Source: Aquilaria yunnanensis
Lineage: Eukaryota > Streptophyta > Magnoliopsida > Malvales > Thymelaeaceae
DNA length: 64,000 nucleotides
Assembly (NCBI GenBank): GCA_039654915.1
Contig: CM077593.1
Span: 74,008,501 to 74,072,500, forward strand
Direction of reading: 5' to 3'
Position numbers and translations under genes: made by a program
The notes under the pieces: model-generated
Told to the model about the DNA's origin: nothing
The model's database searches: none
The model's input: the letters and a program-made list of their open reading frames with translations, nothing else
Part shown: positions 33,646 through 45,978 of the stretch, piece after piece
How positions within the stretch are numbered: the stretch's first letter is position 1
How the letters are laid out: each line of letters begins with the position of its first letter

Positions 33646-34769
33646 TTCCATGCTCATGCTTAACTACATGCACACTTTACTATGTTCATCTTTAAGTTAG
33701 ATTAATCCAAAATTACTTATTTTTGTTTTTATATTTTTTTGAAACTACTATCAATTTGGAAGACAATATTATTGAGGTGTAATGATCCATTGAATTACAA
33801 ATTTTTCTAATGTTATTAGATTTCCACGGTTAACTTTTGGAAATAATACCAATAAATTCTGTAGCAAAAACATACTTTCTTGACATCTATACATAAATGA
33901 TTCCAATGGCAATGCTGCCATAAAAAATTTCAATGACAACGTACGTTGGAATTTCCAACGGTCGGAATACACTTTCCGTGCCAGATATTTCGTGACCAGT
34001 TTTTCAAGGTCTATCCATCAAAATTTTAATGTCTAATTAAAGTCACCTTTGGAACATTTTTTCAACACGTGTATAATCGACGCCTGTTTTTACAACAAAA
34101 TTTGATTGGAAAATTCAATTTTGGATGGTTGTCGTTCAGAAATTACCGTCAGAATTGGTCTTTTACCTAGTAGCGATTAAATATGATTTTTCACCTTTTC
34201 TTTCTGGGAAGATACTAAAAATAAATTGTATCCTCCAGCTCCAAAAAGTAAATTGTATACCCAACCAAGAATTTTTAGAATCTAACACTACACCTTTATA
34301 ATTCATTTTGGACCGATCTACTAAGTAATCATTCGAATGTAAAAATGAAAACACAAATAAAATAAAGAATATTTTGCTTACATAAACCAAAAGTAGCATT
34401 TGGCTGAACACATGATTGAATCTGCATGTTGCGAGACTCAAAAGGATAATCATCTTTCATAAATTGTTGTACATGAGTCCTTTGAATTTTGCTAAATATT
34501 CTATCTAGTTGTTAGTGTTTGCTATTTACCATTATTTACTAGTTGCCATAAATTTTTAATATCTAAAATAAATAGCTAGGGCGTAACATGCTATATGTTT
34601 CATAAAACCTAGGGGTACATTTTTTAAATATTGAAGATGTGACTATAGGTTTGACCAAATCTCATGGGATCTTTAGTAGTTTTCATTTTGTTTTTGTAGC
34701 TGTTTGAGTGGAATGTGAGAATTTCTTAAAATGTCACCCACATGTCACCATGCTTTTTAAATTATTATT
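33646..34769. other. No gene seen; intergenic DNA with a possible CACTA-like end
   Basis: Non-coding. Words such as CCAACGGTCGG (33955) and TTACCGTCAG, followed by TTTTACCTAGTAGCG (34142-34172), resemble the interior and one end of a CACTA-like element. No convincing opposite end was found. Confidence 0.35.
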
Positions 34770-35248
34770 GATACTAGAATGGGCCCAAACCTATTCCAGA
34801 CCAAGCAAGCTGGTCAGGATCAAACTGACTTGCCCATCCTGCCTAAAAAAAAGATCTTCCTATTAGAGGCAACTAATTAAACCCAAATTTCTGTCACTTC
34901 AGGGATATCCCCTCATTAATGACTTGGATTCCTACAAGGACATAACTAAGGTACGCAACAACCTATAAATAGATAGATTGGCAGCCCCTCAAGGTGCATA
35001 TTCTCTATTGTGAAAACCCTAGCTAGCTCTATTTGGTTCAAAAGATGCTAACTTGACCATTGGAGGGTTTTTCTCAGAGACACACTTTGGTGCTCCTAAC
35101 TTCTATCTTTACTCATAGGTCCTAGGTCAACTCAACAAGTCCCATTCTGGTTCAACCATTCCTTATTGATAGTTTTGTTCTTGATTGTGGGTTAGCTCGA
35201 CAAGTACCACTTGGGTTTAACCATTCCTCATTGATAGCTTTGCTATCA
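34770..35248 (+). repeat. Downstream part of the 5' LTR of a Tat-like gypsy element
   Basis: It ends TTTGCTATCA directly before a primer-binding site. It contains a TATA-like CTATAAATA (34963-34971) about 280 bp before the LTR end. It also has the phrase TTGACCATTGGAGGGTTTT (35053-35071), which corresponds to the TTGACCGTCGGAGGG motif of Tat/Ogre-type LTRs. A 65-bp imperfect tandem pair occupies about 35125-35250 (TTCAACCATTCC / TTTAACCATTCC...TTGATAG). The upstream limit is not fixed. Confidence 0.55.
34963..34971 (+). promoter_or_regulatory. TATA-like box of the Tat-like LTR
   Basis: CTATAAATA, in the right orientation and place to start transcription of the element that follows. There is no direct evidence of use. 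Confidence 0.4.
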
Positions 35249-35249
35249 A

Positions 35250-35270
35250 TTTGGAACCATTTGTGGGAAT
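35250..35270 (+). other. Primer-binding site of the Tat-like gypsy element
   Basis: TTGGAACCATTTGTGGGAAT corresponds to TTGGCGCCGTCTGTGGGAA of Tat/Athila-type elements with CpG decay. It begins one base after the LTR end and lies just before an ATG. Confidence 0.75.
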
Positions 35271-35271
35271 G

Positions 35272-36690
35272 ATGGTCAACACGATATGATCTAGAATAAC
35301 TCAGGATGCTTCAGATGACAATGATGCTATGGATGAAAAGGAGGCATCTTACAAAGGCTGTAAAAAAAGGTTGGGAGTAGGACATAGAGCAGAGGGGTGG
35401 CCAGAGTTGAGTCCCATGGCCTCCTTGTGATCCCCTAAGAGGAAAGGTCTTACAACCCTGGCAGATGAGCAACTCCAGGCATTGTAGCAAGATTTATTTT
35501 AGAGGCTACGAATGGCGATCCAACAGAAGTTGAGGGACTTAATCCCAAGGCAAGACATGGCTGAGAGTATTCCCATACCCAAAGAGGAGAAAATAAACTG
35601 AAGGCATCCTCCACAAGTCTCCCATCTCCATTCAGCTGCTATGGAAGTTAGTGATGTGAACAAAATGCTAGATATGGTAAACTAGAAGGGAGAATGCATT
35701 AGGGCAACAACTCTTATTCTGGAGTGACCTTGCTAATAGGCATGGACATTAGTTTTCTGTGGGTTCAGCCATTCTCGGATGAGGCCAATAATGGTCCTAC
35801 TCTAGAATGATTCAAGATGCCCGTATAGACCTAAATGACAGGCTTATAGACCCAATGAACCAACTCCAAAACTACATAACTGCTATAAGATTAGAAAGAG
35901 CTACTAAAGCAGTAATGTGTGGTGATTTCAATTCAACCCTAATTAGGGCTACGGTAATTTGGTTAGGCATTAATCGGGGTTATCAATTTTGGTTATTCTA
36001 GGAATTGTTCCAAACCTTCATGTTGCACTTTTTGGGGATTTGCACCACTCCTAGGACAGCTACCCACCCTATTTAAGATTTGATAGAATAAGGAGGAGTC
36101 TCTACAGGATTACATTAAAAGATTCAGTGCATAAGCTTTGCTAGTATGAGATCTCTCACCTAAGGTTCATTTTCTGGCCATTACTCAAGGCTTATTGAAA
36201 GATTCAAGGTTAGCTTGGAACTTGCATAAGAACCTGGTCTACAACATTAAGTAGTTCCTGGATAGGGCCACCCATTGCCTGCACAAAAAAGAGCTCAATA
36301 AGTTGGAACCCTCGAAGGAAAAACCGCAAAAAAGATGCAACGAAGACTAAGAACGGGGGCTCATCCTCAATGAAGAGATTTCATTGGCATGATATCTTGT
36401 ATACTCCCCTATGATGATCTCAGGCTAACATGTTCTACATGATGGAAATAAAAAATATGGTGACCAAGTGGCACCACTATTGCCAGCTAGGGCTACATGT
36501 AAGTGGAAAAAGTATTGTCATTATCATTGTGACCAAGGACATGACATTAAGGCATGCCAATAGCTTAGTGACTTTTTATAAGAGCTCGTACAAGAAAGGC
36601 GGCTAAAAGACTACATCTCTTACTTAGTTTCCCCATTCAAAGAAGATAGACCTCGGTGGCTTAAGGACAGTGAACAGAATCCTGACCATG
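35272..36690 (+). pseudogene. Gag of the Tat-like gypsy element (broken)
   Basis: It starts at the ATG after the PBS (MVNT). Around 35840-35995 the reading DPMNQLQNYITAI, then AVMCGDFNSTLIRATVIWL, matches the gag core (DP--hL--y...mCr-Fp-tL-g-A--Wf). Near 36390 'ILYTPL' matches the YTPLN segment before the knuckle. At 36510-36560 'YCHYHCDQGHDIKACQ' matches the YC-yH-d-GHdT--C zinc-knuckle phrase, followed by ELVQERRLKDYI. Many stops and frame changes occur. No protease or RT follows, so the element is truncated after gag. Confidence 0.78.
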
Positions 36691-38149
36691 GATGAGCGCA
36701 AGTAAGGGACTCTCGAGATCCATTAAAGATAAGCACTGGACCTTTTACAAGAAAAAAAGCCAAGGAAACACAAAAAGCTCTTTAAGCACTCATTGTGGAG
36801 CATTTGCCATTTCAACTTGCAGCCAACTCTTACTTGTCCAAGACCCAAAACACTTCAATTCATTCAATATTATGAAGATCTAAGCTGAAGGAACCAAAAA
36901 ATACTAGCCAGATCATAAGCATGAAACCTATGGAGCTCTAAGGGTGCACCCAAGAGCCACCTTGGAGTCTTTCCTAGCCATTTTAGTATGCCTAAGTGTG
37001 TTTGCAAGTTTATCTTAGTTAGTTTATGTTTTCTAAAATTTATTTAGTTAAGGAACAGATTTTTGGTACATGGGACACATGCCACACAGATTTTTGTGGA
37101 GGAGTGTTCAAAGCATGTTTTCAAACCCCAGTTTGACTAGGTTCTTAGTCCATTATGACTTTGTATGGTTGGAAGCCCTAGCATATTTCCCTATAAATAG
37201 GACCTGTAATTTGTAGTTAATACATAAATTAATAAGAATCCAAGTTGGTTTGAGCAATTGTGTTCTCTTTTTTTATTGTCTCAACTCCTTGGTGCACTTG
37301 TGCTCCAAGTTTTTCTCTTCCTCTCAATTTTCTTCTAATTTCCCTTTTACAATTATTTTTCTTACCCTTGATTTTGTTTCTATATTCTTTTCTTTCCCCC
37401 TCATTTAATTTCTTCTTCTTGGACCAAGTTGGTAAAACAAGTGTTCAACTACTTTTTGGAACTTTAGATCTTTGGGCAATAAGCAATACATCACTTATAC
37501 ATAGGGTTGTTCTTTCTATGCACCTTATTTGAGAGGTGTTCTGATCTTCAGACTTGAAGGTATAACTCTTTAATCTTTCTTGCATCCTCTTCATGTTTTT
37601 AGGTGTTCTCCACCTTCATAACTTCTAAGACGTCAAAGAGCTTTCTAAATTGAACTTGCAGTGCTTCTTGCTTGGCATCCATGTCTTTATTGGAGCTCAT
37701 AGACATGTTGCTCCTGAAAAGCAAAGGACCTCACAAACAATCACTTAGTTTGTTAGTGGAAAAAAGCAAAAGTCCCTGCTAGCAAGCTCGAGCCTTAAGT
37801 TCTAGGTGAACTAAACTTAAAATACATAAGAAATTGCTAGACCTTAGGCAGCCCTAACAATAGATGATTGCAAGGACTATTGGGTAGGTTTTTAAGCAGA
37901 AGAACTTAGTGGGATGAGTTTTCAAATAAAAGCCAAGATGTGTTTGCCTTTGAAAAACCACAAACCACAATCTTGATATATGTATGTATGTATGTATGTA
38001 TAGGAGACAAAAGTCTCAGACATAGGTGGAATGACTTGAAAATCAAGAAGATAAATCCTTTTGAATATAACTAGTAGTAATGGAAATAAAGAGACTTAGG
38101 ATAGAAAGAATCAATGAAATTAGAGGAACAAGTTGACACTGAGATGAAG
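36691..38149. other. No gene seen; contains an LTR-like promoter region
   Basis: Around 36950-37560 the sequence looks like an LTR or promoter. A CCCTATAAATAGGAC word lies at 37190-37204, followed by 'AATACATAAATTAATAAG', then a T/C-rich leader. No TG/CA pair or duplication fixes its ends. A (TATG)n microsatellite lies at 37976-38002. Confidence 0.4.
37192..37199 (+). promoter_or_regulatory. TATA-like box in an LTR-like stretch
   Basis: TATAAATA in CCCTATAAATAGGAC, followed by an AT-rich presumptive R region and a pyrimidine-rich leader. No gene follows on the plus strand, so it is probably a retroelement remnant. Confidence 0.35.
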
Positions 38150-40103
38150 TGACATGGCTGTCCTCGGCTCCTTCCCAAGAAGCCTATGAGAACTGGTCTC
38201 ATGGTGGTTGTAATTGGCTAATTGTATATGTGTGTGGATTAAAACTCTGTGATACTAGTTGAGTAACCTAGAAGATGCAATATGCATGCTCTTATGGTTT
38301 GACTTAAGTTGAAAAAAATCATAAAACATTCACTTGGCCAAGATAGTTCCATAAATAAAAAAAATTCAAATAGTCAAAGCACACCAAATTAACATTTATG
38401 TGAATTTACTACACATAACAACTGTGTGGGAGCATTTATACATAAAATAGACTAATGCTCTCACCGAAGAGCAACCCTAGAGTCTAGGATTCCATTATAG
38501 ACAAGGGAGGTGACTAGGAGTACGATATATACAAGCCTCAACTAAGATCTTCTTGAACTAATTCCCACCTTAGAAATGAATCCCAATGGCAAGTCATAAA
38601 AGCTTCTCCAAGTGCTACTAGGCTCTGCGGCCAAGAAAAACACTATAGTTAGCATTATTACTTAACCAACAATTAACCCAAGTAGACTAGAATCATACAG
38701 ATTCTCATGCATAGTACCTGCAGACAAACAAACTACCTCGACAACCCTCAGTGGTTATCCAGCCAAACAACATCAGTATCTACACAACATAACTAGGGAG
38801 TGAGAATTTAGACATTCTCAATAAGGGTTTTCATTTCATCTTCAAGAAAAGTTACTAAGGACTCTACATATATGAATATATGTAACTTTCTATGAGCTCA
38901 TACAGCCTGAGGCTAGACTTATGCATATAATCTCAGTCCCTTGGGACTTTTCCTCAACCTAGTCTTTGAACTACAAGGCATTGCCTTGTCCTCTAGCAAG
39001 CTTAGCTTGCCAGCCTAACTAGTTGTAATCACTAGTTAAAACTCTCCCTTATGTTGTAAAGGGGCACTATGGTGGGACTATTGTAGCCTAGGTCACAAAG
39101 ACCTTGTAAACTAGGTGCACTAAGGTTTCACCTTGCAACCTCATGGCTAATTGCACACTAGGTTGCCAAGGTTACTAAACCTTTCACCTAAATTAGTGAT
39201 ACCTAGTTGTGATCCTTTGAAACTAATTTCCTTGCTTATGGTGGAAGTAACCATAACACTACATAAAATTCAAGAAAAATTCTAGGTCTTAGAGGAGTTT
39301 TGGATGACTCAAAGTAACCTCGAAATGCTTAGACCCCAAGGTACCCTAAGAACCCCCTAGGCCTTCCTTTGACGTTCCTAGCAAATTTTGAAATTTACAG
39401 CTACCATGCTGTGGCAATGCATCGCCACAATTTGTAACGTGTTGCCAGTTTTTGTGGTAATGGCAACATCTTGGGTATTGGCGATGATTGGGGATGTGTT
39501 GCCAATACTTGTGAGAGCCAACAAAATTCTAGTTCTTGCTACTATGAACTTTGGACACTTACCAAACATATCAAACCTGCTTGGTTAGCCTCCAAACATC
39601 ACATACATGTAAAACATGTTGCATAGATCACAACCAACTGTCATAAGCCAATCTATGATGTATTTAAACATTATTCCAATCATCACAAACCTCATAGTCC
39701 AACATTAACCAACTTTGCCCATTAACCAATGTCATTGCTAGAACTACTTGAATTCATCAAGCAAACTCATTCCAATAGCATCAAAGCTTGAAAACAAAAC
39801 TCCCTTACCTTAGCTTCACCTCACAAGCAAGAAACAAGCAACCCTTGCTCCCAAATCCAGGTTCTACAAAGTTTTACCTAGTTCCAAGAAAACAAAGGCT
39901 CAAAACACATAAAAACTAACTTCTAACCAAAACCTAAGCTTCCAAGCTTCTAATAAACAAGAATATACCAAGAACATAAGTGTTACCTCGCATAAAAAAT
40001 AGGGTACGGTGAGAAACTTGGTTCCAAGCTTTAAAAACTTGAAATTATGCTTGAAACAAGCCCTTCATAGCAAACATACTCTTGGTGGCTTCCATTTTCA
40101 TCA
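38150..40103 (-). repeat. 3' LTR of the chromovirus (uninterrupted)
   Basis: On the plus strand it starts TGACATGGCTGTCC and ends TTCCATTTTCATCA, 1954 bp. It is homologous to the three pieces of the other LTR at 51778-52261, 54759-55952 and 63644-63887. It preserves the empty sites of two of the insertions: ACCCAAGTAGACTAG near 38678 and CCAGGTTCTACAAAG near 39858. It is therefore the best reference for dating them. Confidence 0.9.
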
Positions 40104-40440
40104 AATAAGTCCCCTCATTTAGGTAACCCTAGTCAAACTTGGTCAAATCTTGTTTATTTGAACTAAAATTGAGTTAAAAAGTAAAAGTTAGGTTTTACAA
40201 ACTTATTTTTAACACTCGGAATGCAGGCCGACTATTCGGGCCACAAAATTACCATTCTGCCCTCAAACCTCATTTAGTGCCTTAGCCTTTTTAGAACTTA
40301 GTGAACTTTGCTAAATCTATCTATTCTTGCTATATGAATTTGAACTAAGGTTCTAAACTGAGTCTCAAATACTTTACCTTCCTCAAAAAAGCTTCTAGTT
40401 AGGAGAGCCATAACATTATCCCATTCTTCTAGAATTTGGT
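40104..40440 (-). other. Chromovirus 3' untranslated region and PPT
   Basis: The PPT (minus AAATGAGGGGAC) lies within 40106-40125 next to the LTR. Beyond it, the phrase GGGCAGAATGGTAATTTT (minus, near 40255) is one I associate with the 3' UTR of plant Tekay elements. Confidence 0.6.
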
Positions 40441-41923
40441 CCCCTAAATTCCGTTGCAACTAAGGAAACTCACTAGGATACTTTTTTAGCATATCTTGCT
40501 CCATCTCCCACGTAGCCTCCTCCTCAATATAGTTTAACCAAAGGATCTTAACCATTGGAATCCACTTGGTTCAGAGTTTCTTGACTTGCTTATCAAGTAT
40601 CTGAACAGATTTTTCTTCGTAAGTCAAGTATTCCTGGATGGGTACCATTAAAGGATTAACTACTTGTCCCGGTTCCACTGTGCATTTTCATAAAAGACAA
40701 ACATGAAACACGTTATGCACTTGGGATAGGTTAGGTGGTAATGCCAACCCAATAACCAACCTTCCCTATCTTCTCTAAAACTTCATAGGGTCTGATGTAC
40801 CTAGGGGCTAACTTACTTCTCTACTTGAAATGGATAACTCCTTTCATGGGCAACACTTTGAAAAGTACTTTGTCCCCAACTTCAAAACACAAATATATTC
40901 TTCTAAAATTAGCATACTTAGTCCACCGATCATTGGATGTTTTAATCCCTTTTTGGATCAATTTAATCTTAGCTATGGTATCAACTATGATTTCAAGACC
41001 AACAACAACTCTATCCGAAGGATCTGCCCAACAATGGGGCATCATGCAATACCTCCCTTATAAAGCCTCATATAGTGCCATACCAACAATAGTTTGATGA
41101 CTGTTATTCTAAGCAAACTCAATGAGCAGTAAATGCTGATCCTAATCGCCTCTGAAATCAATAGCACACATACATAACATATCTTCCAGAATTTGGATCA
41201 CTCTCCCAGACTGTCCATCAGTCTGAGGATGGAAAGTAGTATTGAGACTGACCTTGCTTCCCAATGCCGGCTAGAAAGCATTCCAAAATCGTGATACAAA
41301 CCGAGGATCTCTATCAGATATGATATGATCCGATATGCCATGCAACTTGACAATCTCCTTGACATACAACTAAGCCAACCTATCCAAGGTATATGTAACC
41401 TTGATGGGTATAAAGTGCATCGACTTCGTCAGTCGATCGACCTCTACCCATATGGCATCATATTGACTTCGAGTATTCGGTGACCCTACTAGGAAATCCA
41501 TAGTAATATACCCTCATTTCCTCACTAGGAGAAGTAAACTATGAAGTGTGTCCGTTAGTTTTTTATGTTCAGCTTTAACCATTTGGCATGTCAAACTCTT
41601 TTCCATGTCCTGCTACATCCCTCTCTAATCCCGGCCACCAAAAATGCGTCTTCAGGTCATGGTACATTTTACTAATACCAAGGCAAACATTCAAAGTACT
41701 ACTATGTGCCTCCTGTAGGACTTGCTACCTAAGTCCTTCCATATTCGGCACATAGAGCCGATCTCCATGGTGTAGTATCCCATCTCTGTATTGGAATTCC
41801 TTCTTCACAGTACCAAGCTTCAATTCTCCAGAAATTTTCTTCAACAACGGATCTTTGCTCTGTGTTTCTCTGACCTTAGCTAACCAAGTCGACTGTATTT
41901 CCAAAATGTAGACTAGGGATTTC
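40441..41923 (-). pseudogene. Chromovirus integrase with chromodomain-like C-terminus (broken)
   Basis: Minus strand, from 41923 down. A linker (KDPLLKKISGELKLG) and a zinc-binding segment (VLQEAHSSTLN...ISKMYHDLKTHFWWPG; the second His is Cys) come first. The core has the MDF Asp, an '[11 protein letters not shown]' box, and TTFHPQTDGQSGR, where GQSeR is expected, so the catalytic Glu is Gly. The C-terminal part has LCFEVGDKVLFKVLPMKG, then a chromodomain-like VQILDKQVKKL...MVKILWLNY-EEEATWE (40450-40650). Stops and frameshifts are frequent. The chromodomain-like tail identifies the chromovirus clade and in relatives is thought to guide integration. Confidence 0.85.
41919..41923. repeat. Target-site duplication ATTTC (left copy)
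   Basis: This is repeated at 45979-45983 around the 4.06-kb solo LTR. Confidence 0.92.
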
Positions 41924-42909
41924 TGTCACGCCCCAAACTGCCCCTGGCCCATCTGGGCCCGATTATCAGATTAATGCAGCGGAAGTTATTCAAACTGAAG
42001 GGGCTTTATTAGCTAGTTATGAGCACCTACGACGTGACTCCAGGATCTATTCTGGTACTAGCTTGTTACTTAAATACTTTCAATGTGTTGTCAGGGTGCT
42101 CTCCAGGAACGAGCTAATACCTATGTGGAATTCTAGTGTTCCATTTATGGACTTTACCACTTAGCCGGTTACACACACAAGTCTTTAGATGCCATTTCAA
42201 CAAAATCCAATAAATCCAGATTCACTGGAAGTCTTCCCTTAGTTACACACATAATCAGCAAATCATACTTGCAATTCAAGCAAAGCATACACTTAATCCA
42301 TTAAGTGCATAGGATGTGTGTCCATCAAGTGTACTAACCCAATGCATGGCAACAAAGAAGCCCATCTCATTTTCAACTTTGAAAACCACATTTATATATC
42401 CATGAGCATCAGCCAAGTCTAGTACACATAACATGAATATCCATCATGGCATTTCATCAAAATTCATCCTAAGATAATCATGATCACAATGTGCATCTAA
42501 CAAGCATCTACTACTTGGAAAACATACCAAGGATGCTATATGTCCATAACTAGTTAAGTTTAGGTTTTACAGACCAAGTTCTTATGTCTACCCAAACTTT
42601 AAATCATAACCTGGAACTCATTCCAGCTTAATAGACCTTGTTCCTACAACTTCTAGACTCCACAAGCCTGCACAAGGAAGTCCAAACCATTAGCTTGTTC
42701 CGCAAGTAAAATATACCACAAAAGTCACTTAGAGTCAAATGAATATATTAACCAACACTAAACTCATACCCAACCCTTTAGCAAAACATAACGAGTACTC
42801 TAGTACTCCCTACTTGATCTATCAAGACATCCATCCACTTCCTGAAAAAAGTAAAGAAGGGCGGGTGAGTTATAAAACTCAGTAAGGATCCAGGTGTGAG
42901 GTAAGTAAC

Positions 42910-43131
42910 TCATGACTTTCGTAGTCATATCCGGCTTAAAAAGCCAAAATTGTGCCAAGAACGTAATGGCAATGCCAAATCAGAATGAGGTAATCTCTCG
43001 TGACTTTCGTAGTCACATATGGCTTCCAAAGCCTATTCTTAAGCCAAGAATGTCATGGCAATTAAATCCCATGCCAAGAATACCATGGCAAATAAATCCA
43101 AGCCAAGAATATCATGGCAAATAATCCTGCT
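42910..43131. repeat. Short tandem repeats inside the 4.06-kb solo LTR
   Basis: TGACTTTCGTAGTCA (itself palindromic at its ends) followed by a GGCTT...AAGCC hairpin-like word occurs at about 42912 and 43000. After the second, GCCAAGAAT--CATGGCAA-TAAATCC repeats three times, starting at 43043, 43073 and 43102 (periods 30 and 29). Confidence 0.8.
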
Positions 43132-43289
43132 CCTGCAAAGGAAAACACTAAAACAAAGAAAACACAAGATACAGCACAATAGCAGCAACAACAACAATAA
43201 TAATAATTTGGGTCAGCATGCACAAACAACAACGGTTCAGAGAAGCACACAACACACGCACTCAACCACAAGTTTTCCTGGGCAATCAT

Positions 43290-43378
43290 TACTGCCACCC
43301 ACTACTGGCACCCCTGGCCAGACTGGCAGTACTGGCACCAATGGCACCTTTGGCACCACTGGCACCCCTGGCAAGTGT
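43290..43378. repeat. Degenerate 9-bp GGCACC-type repeat
   Basis: Repeats of ACTGGCACC and CCTGGC words make an apparent collagen-like frame on the plus strand and an Ala/Pro/Leu frame in another. This is repeat composition, not a gene. Confidence 0.75.
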
Positions 43379-44109
43379 CCAAGGCTTTAAACCTCAATTC
43401 TCCTTCTTAATCATACCACCCGTTCCCCTAGAGCTCCGAGTTACATAGTAAGTTGGCCATTCTTACTATAAACTCTAACACTTGCCTTTATATTGATTAG
43501 CTAATCAAACCATATATATCCACAATTGCCCATTATTCATATCCATAGTTGCCGAAGCAACAATCCTCATCCAATATGCACTTACGTGCCCAAAGTTGCC
43601 GAAGCAATGATACCTCATCAATTATGCACTTACGTGCCCAATTATTAAACTAAGAAAGTAACATGAGCCCTCACACAAAGAACAACTAACCCGCTACACA
43701 CCTATGGTCACTTGGTTCTATGACCATCACATAGGGGCATTTATACTCACAAACAATATCATGGAAGTACACCATGCAATAAGTGAGTAAAGGATCCTTA
43801 CCACCATTGGTGTAACCTTTTGCTCATTGCCTTTGCTTTGCTTTGTTTGTTGTTGGAACTTTGCCATTTCCTTAATGGACTCAACCTCACTTAAGGAGGT
43901 AAAGGCCCACTTAGCCTTTCTGTGAACTGAGCCCCAATTTTCTGTGAACTCAGGCCTACATTGGCCTTTTCTGGAATTCTGGCCCAACTTATCATTTAGG
44001 CCCATATTAACCTTTTCAGGACTTGGGCCTATATTAACCTTTTCAGGATTTAGCCCATTTGCCAATAATGCCATTATGGCCCAAAATAGCCCATTTCATA
44101 ATTTATGGA

Positions 44110-44783
44110 CCAAGAACACTTGGTTTTCAATTTGGGTCTTCAAATTTAACTTTTGGCCTAAATAGCCCCATCATTTCTTTTTCTTGCTCAAATTAGTCCC
44201 ACAAGTTTTCTAAGGACCATTTATGCCAAGAACACTTGGCTAACACTTTGCATGTTCATAAGAACACTTGTACTACCATGAACACATGGTTTAAACTTAT
44301 GTATGCCAAGATTACTACTTGGCCGAATCTTCTAGTACTTCCATAGCTTACAAAATTCTCCTTTTTGCATCCAACTTTTTGCCATTGTCTTGTATATTCA
44401 CAAGGACTTTAATGATACCAAGAACACTTGGAAAAATGTCCATGCATGCCAAGATTCACACTTGGCCAAAACTTTCCTCTTGCTTTTCTTTCATCTTTTG
44501 CTTGTTTCCTTCCTTGGAATGGCCATACAAGCCTCGAGGCACCAAGAACACTTGGTTTCATGCCTCCAAATGCCATGTATACTCATGGCCGAAACCTCCA
44601 TCCTTGCTTTCCATGGCTTAAAAGTGCCATGCATATAAAGAGCTCTTGAGTTGAGCTCAAGAACAACAATATCCTTCCATGGCCGAAATATCCACTTGAT
44701 TTCCTTGCAAAAATCCAACATGGCCAAGTCATTAGAGAGTAGCATCTAGCTCAAAATACATGAAACTACCAAGAAAAACTTGG
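44110..44783. promoter_or_regulatory. Repeated CCAAGAACACTTGG palindromes in the 4.06-kb solo LTR
   Basis: Exact copies lie at 44110-44123, 44226-44239, 44418-44431 and 44542-44555, with a variant CCAAGAAAAACTTGG at 44769-44783. The arms CCAAG and CTTGG are inverted around AACA. They alternate with ATGGCCGAAAC-like words. Their role is unknown. They could be U3 protein-binding sites or simply an amplified motif. Confidence 0.55.
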
Positions 44784-45978
44784 TTCACTTACAACCTTTA
44801 AATGGCCGAAACTTGAGCTTCACTTTCTTGGAGTTCGTCTTCATCTTCTTGCTCTTCATGGCTTAGAAATGCCATGCATGTAAGGAGCTCTTGAGGTGAG
44901 CTCAAGAACACCATTTTATCCATATGGCCGAAACTTCACAAGCATTTCTTCATGGGTTTTCTTTGATTTCTCACTTTGTTCTTGGTCTAGATGGGTTTAG
45001 GAGCTTGAAAGCTTCAAGAAAATGTGTTTGCATGTGCAAGAACATGCATTTCTAGCTATGGCCGAATCTTGGATGAAGAAAGAAGGAGATGGAGTTTGAA
45101 GAACACCATGGCTGGAACTTAGAGAGAAGGGAGAGCTTTTGGTGCTAGAGAGAGAGTGGAAATGAAAATGAAATGAAAGTGGGAGTGATGGCCGGTTATG
45201 CACTTGCAAATGAAAGAGAAATGAAACTCAAATGCATTCTAAATTTGCATTTAACGTATATTCAAAGAAGGTGGGTGGTCATGGTGCTAAATGAAGTGAA
45301 ATGCACCCAAAATGCATATCAAATGCATAATTTGGAGGTATGGACGAATTTTGAATGAAAAAGGTGGGAGAATAAGTCAAATGCTCATTAAAGCATTGCT
45401 TGGACAAGTGATGGTGGGAAGAATTAAATAATGTAAAGTGGGAGACAATGTAAGTGGGTGATTAAAATATGGTGAGTGGGATTTGTAGTGGGAGACAAGG
45501 CATGGGTAATAGAATAGTCAAATTGGGAAAGTGGGGGACAAAAGTAAGTGGGGTAATATTTAATTGGTGAGTGGAGGATGTGGTGGAGGGATTAAATAAT
45601 TATGAGTGGAATGTGTAGTAGGCCAATTTTAAATTGGTAACATGGGGTGGCCGGCCATGCATATATTTTTCATGAAAAATGGCCAAATTACTCACTTGGT
45701 CCTCCATCTTTCTCCAACTTTGCAATTGAGTCCTCCCACCCAACTTTTCTTTGTGCAATTGAGTCCCTCAACTTCCAAACTTGCCATTTTTTATCACCCA
45801 AACTCTTGGCCTTAGCCAAGCATAATTCTCAGAGTGTCCAACACTCATTAATGCCCATTCCATAAATAATTCAAAGTCTCTACAAATAATTTCGCTAAGT
45901 TTCCAAATTAGGAAACTATTTATGCCACTAATCCACTTAACCCGGTAATTAATCATTCATCACTTTCCGGGTGTAACA

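Larger units (their letters stand above)
41924..45978. repeat. 4.06-kb solo LTR inserted in chromovirus pol
   Basis: It begins TGTCACGCCCCAAACTG and ends TTTCCGGGTGTAACA, with ATTTC duplicated on both sides. TGTCACGCCCC is the usual start of Tekay/Del-type LTRs in plants. There is no PBS, gag or pol inside and no internal direct repeat of the ends, so it is a solo LTR left by LTR-LTR recombination. It is patchy inside. It has a pair of about 70-bp repeats at 42910-43066, three about 29-bp repeats at 43043-43131, and GGCACC-rich DNA at 43290-43375. CCAAGAACACTTGG palindromes lie at 44110-44555, and ATGGCCGAAAC words at 44320-45070. Confidence 0.85.

Noticed and set aside
33740..34175. CACTA-like element
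   Set aside because: Only one end (CCTAGTAGCG) and interior words look right. No start terminus or duplication was found, so it is listed only as a remark.
43055..43390. Apparent collagen-like (Gly-Thr-Pro repeats) open frame
   Set aside because: It follows the GGCACC-type short repeat inside a solo LTR. Other frames and the other strand are also open there, and no neighbouring gene structure exists.
41924..45978. Complete element rather than a solo LTR
   Set aside because: The ends are not repeated inside, no PBS or PPT was found, and no gag or pol words occur.
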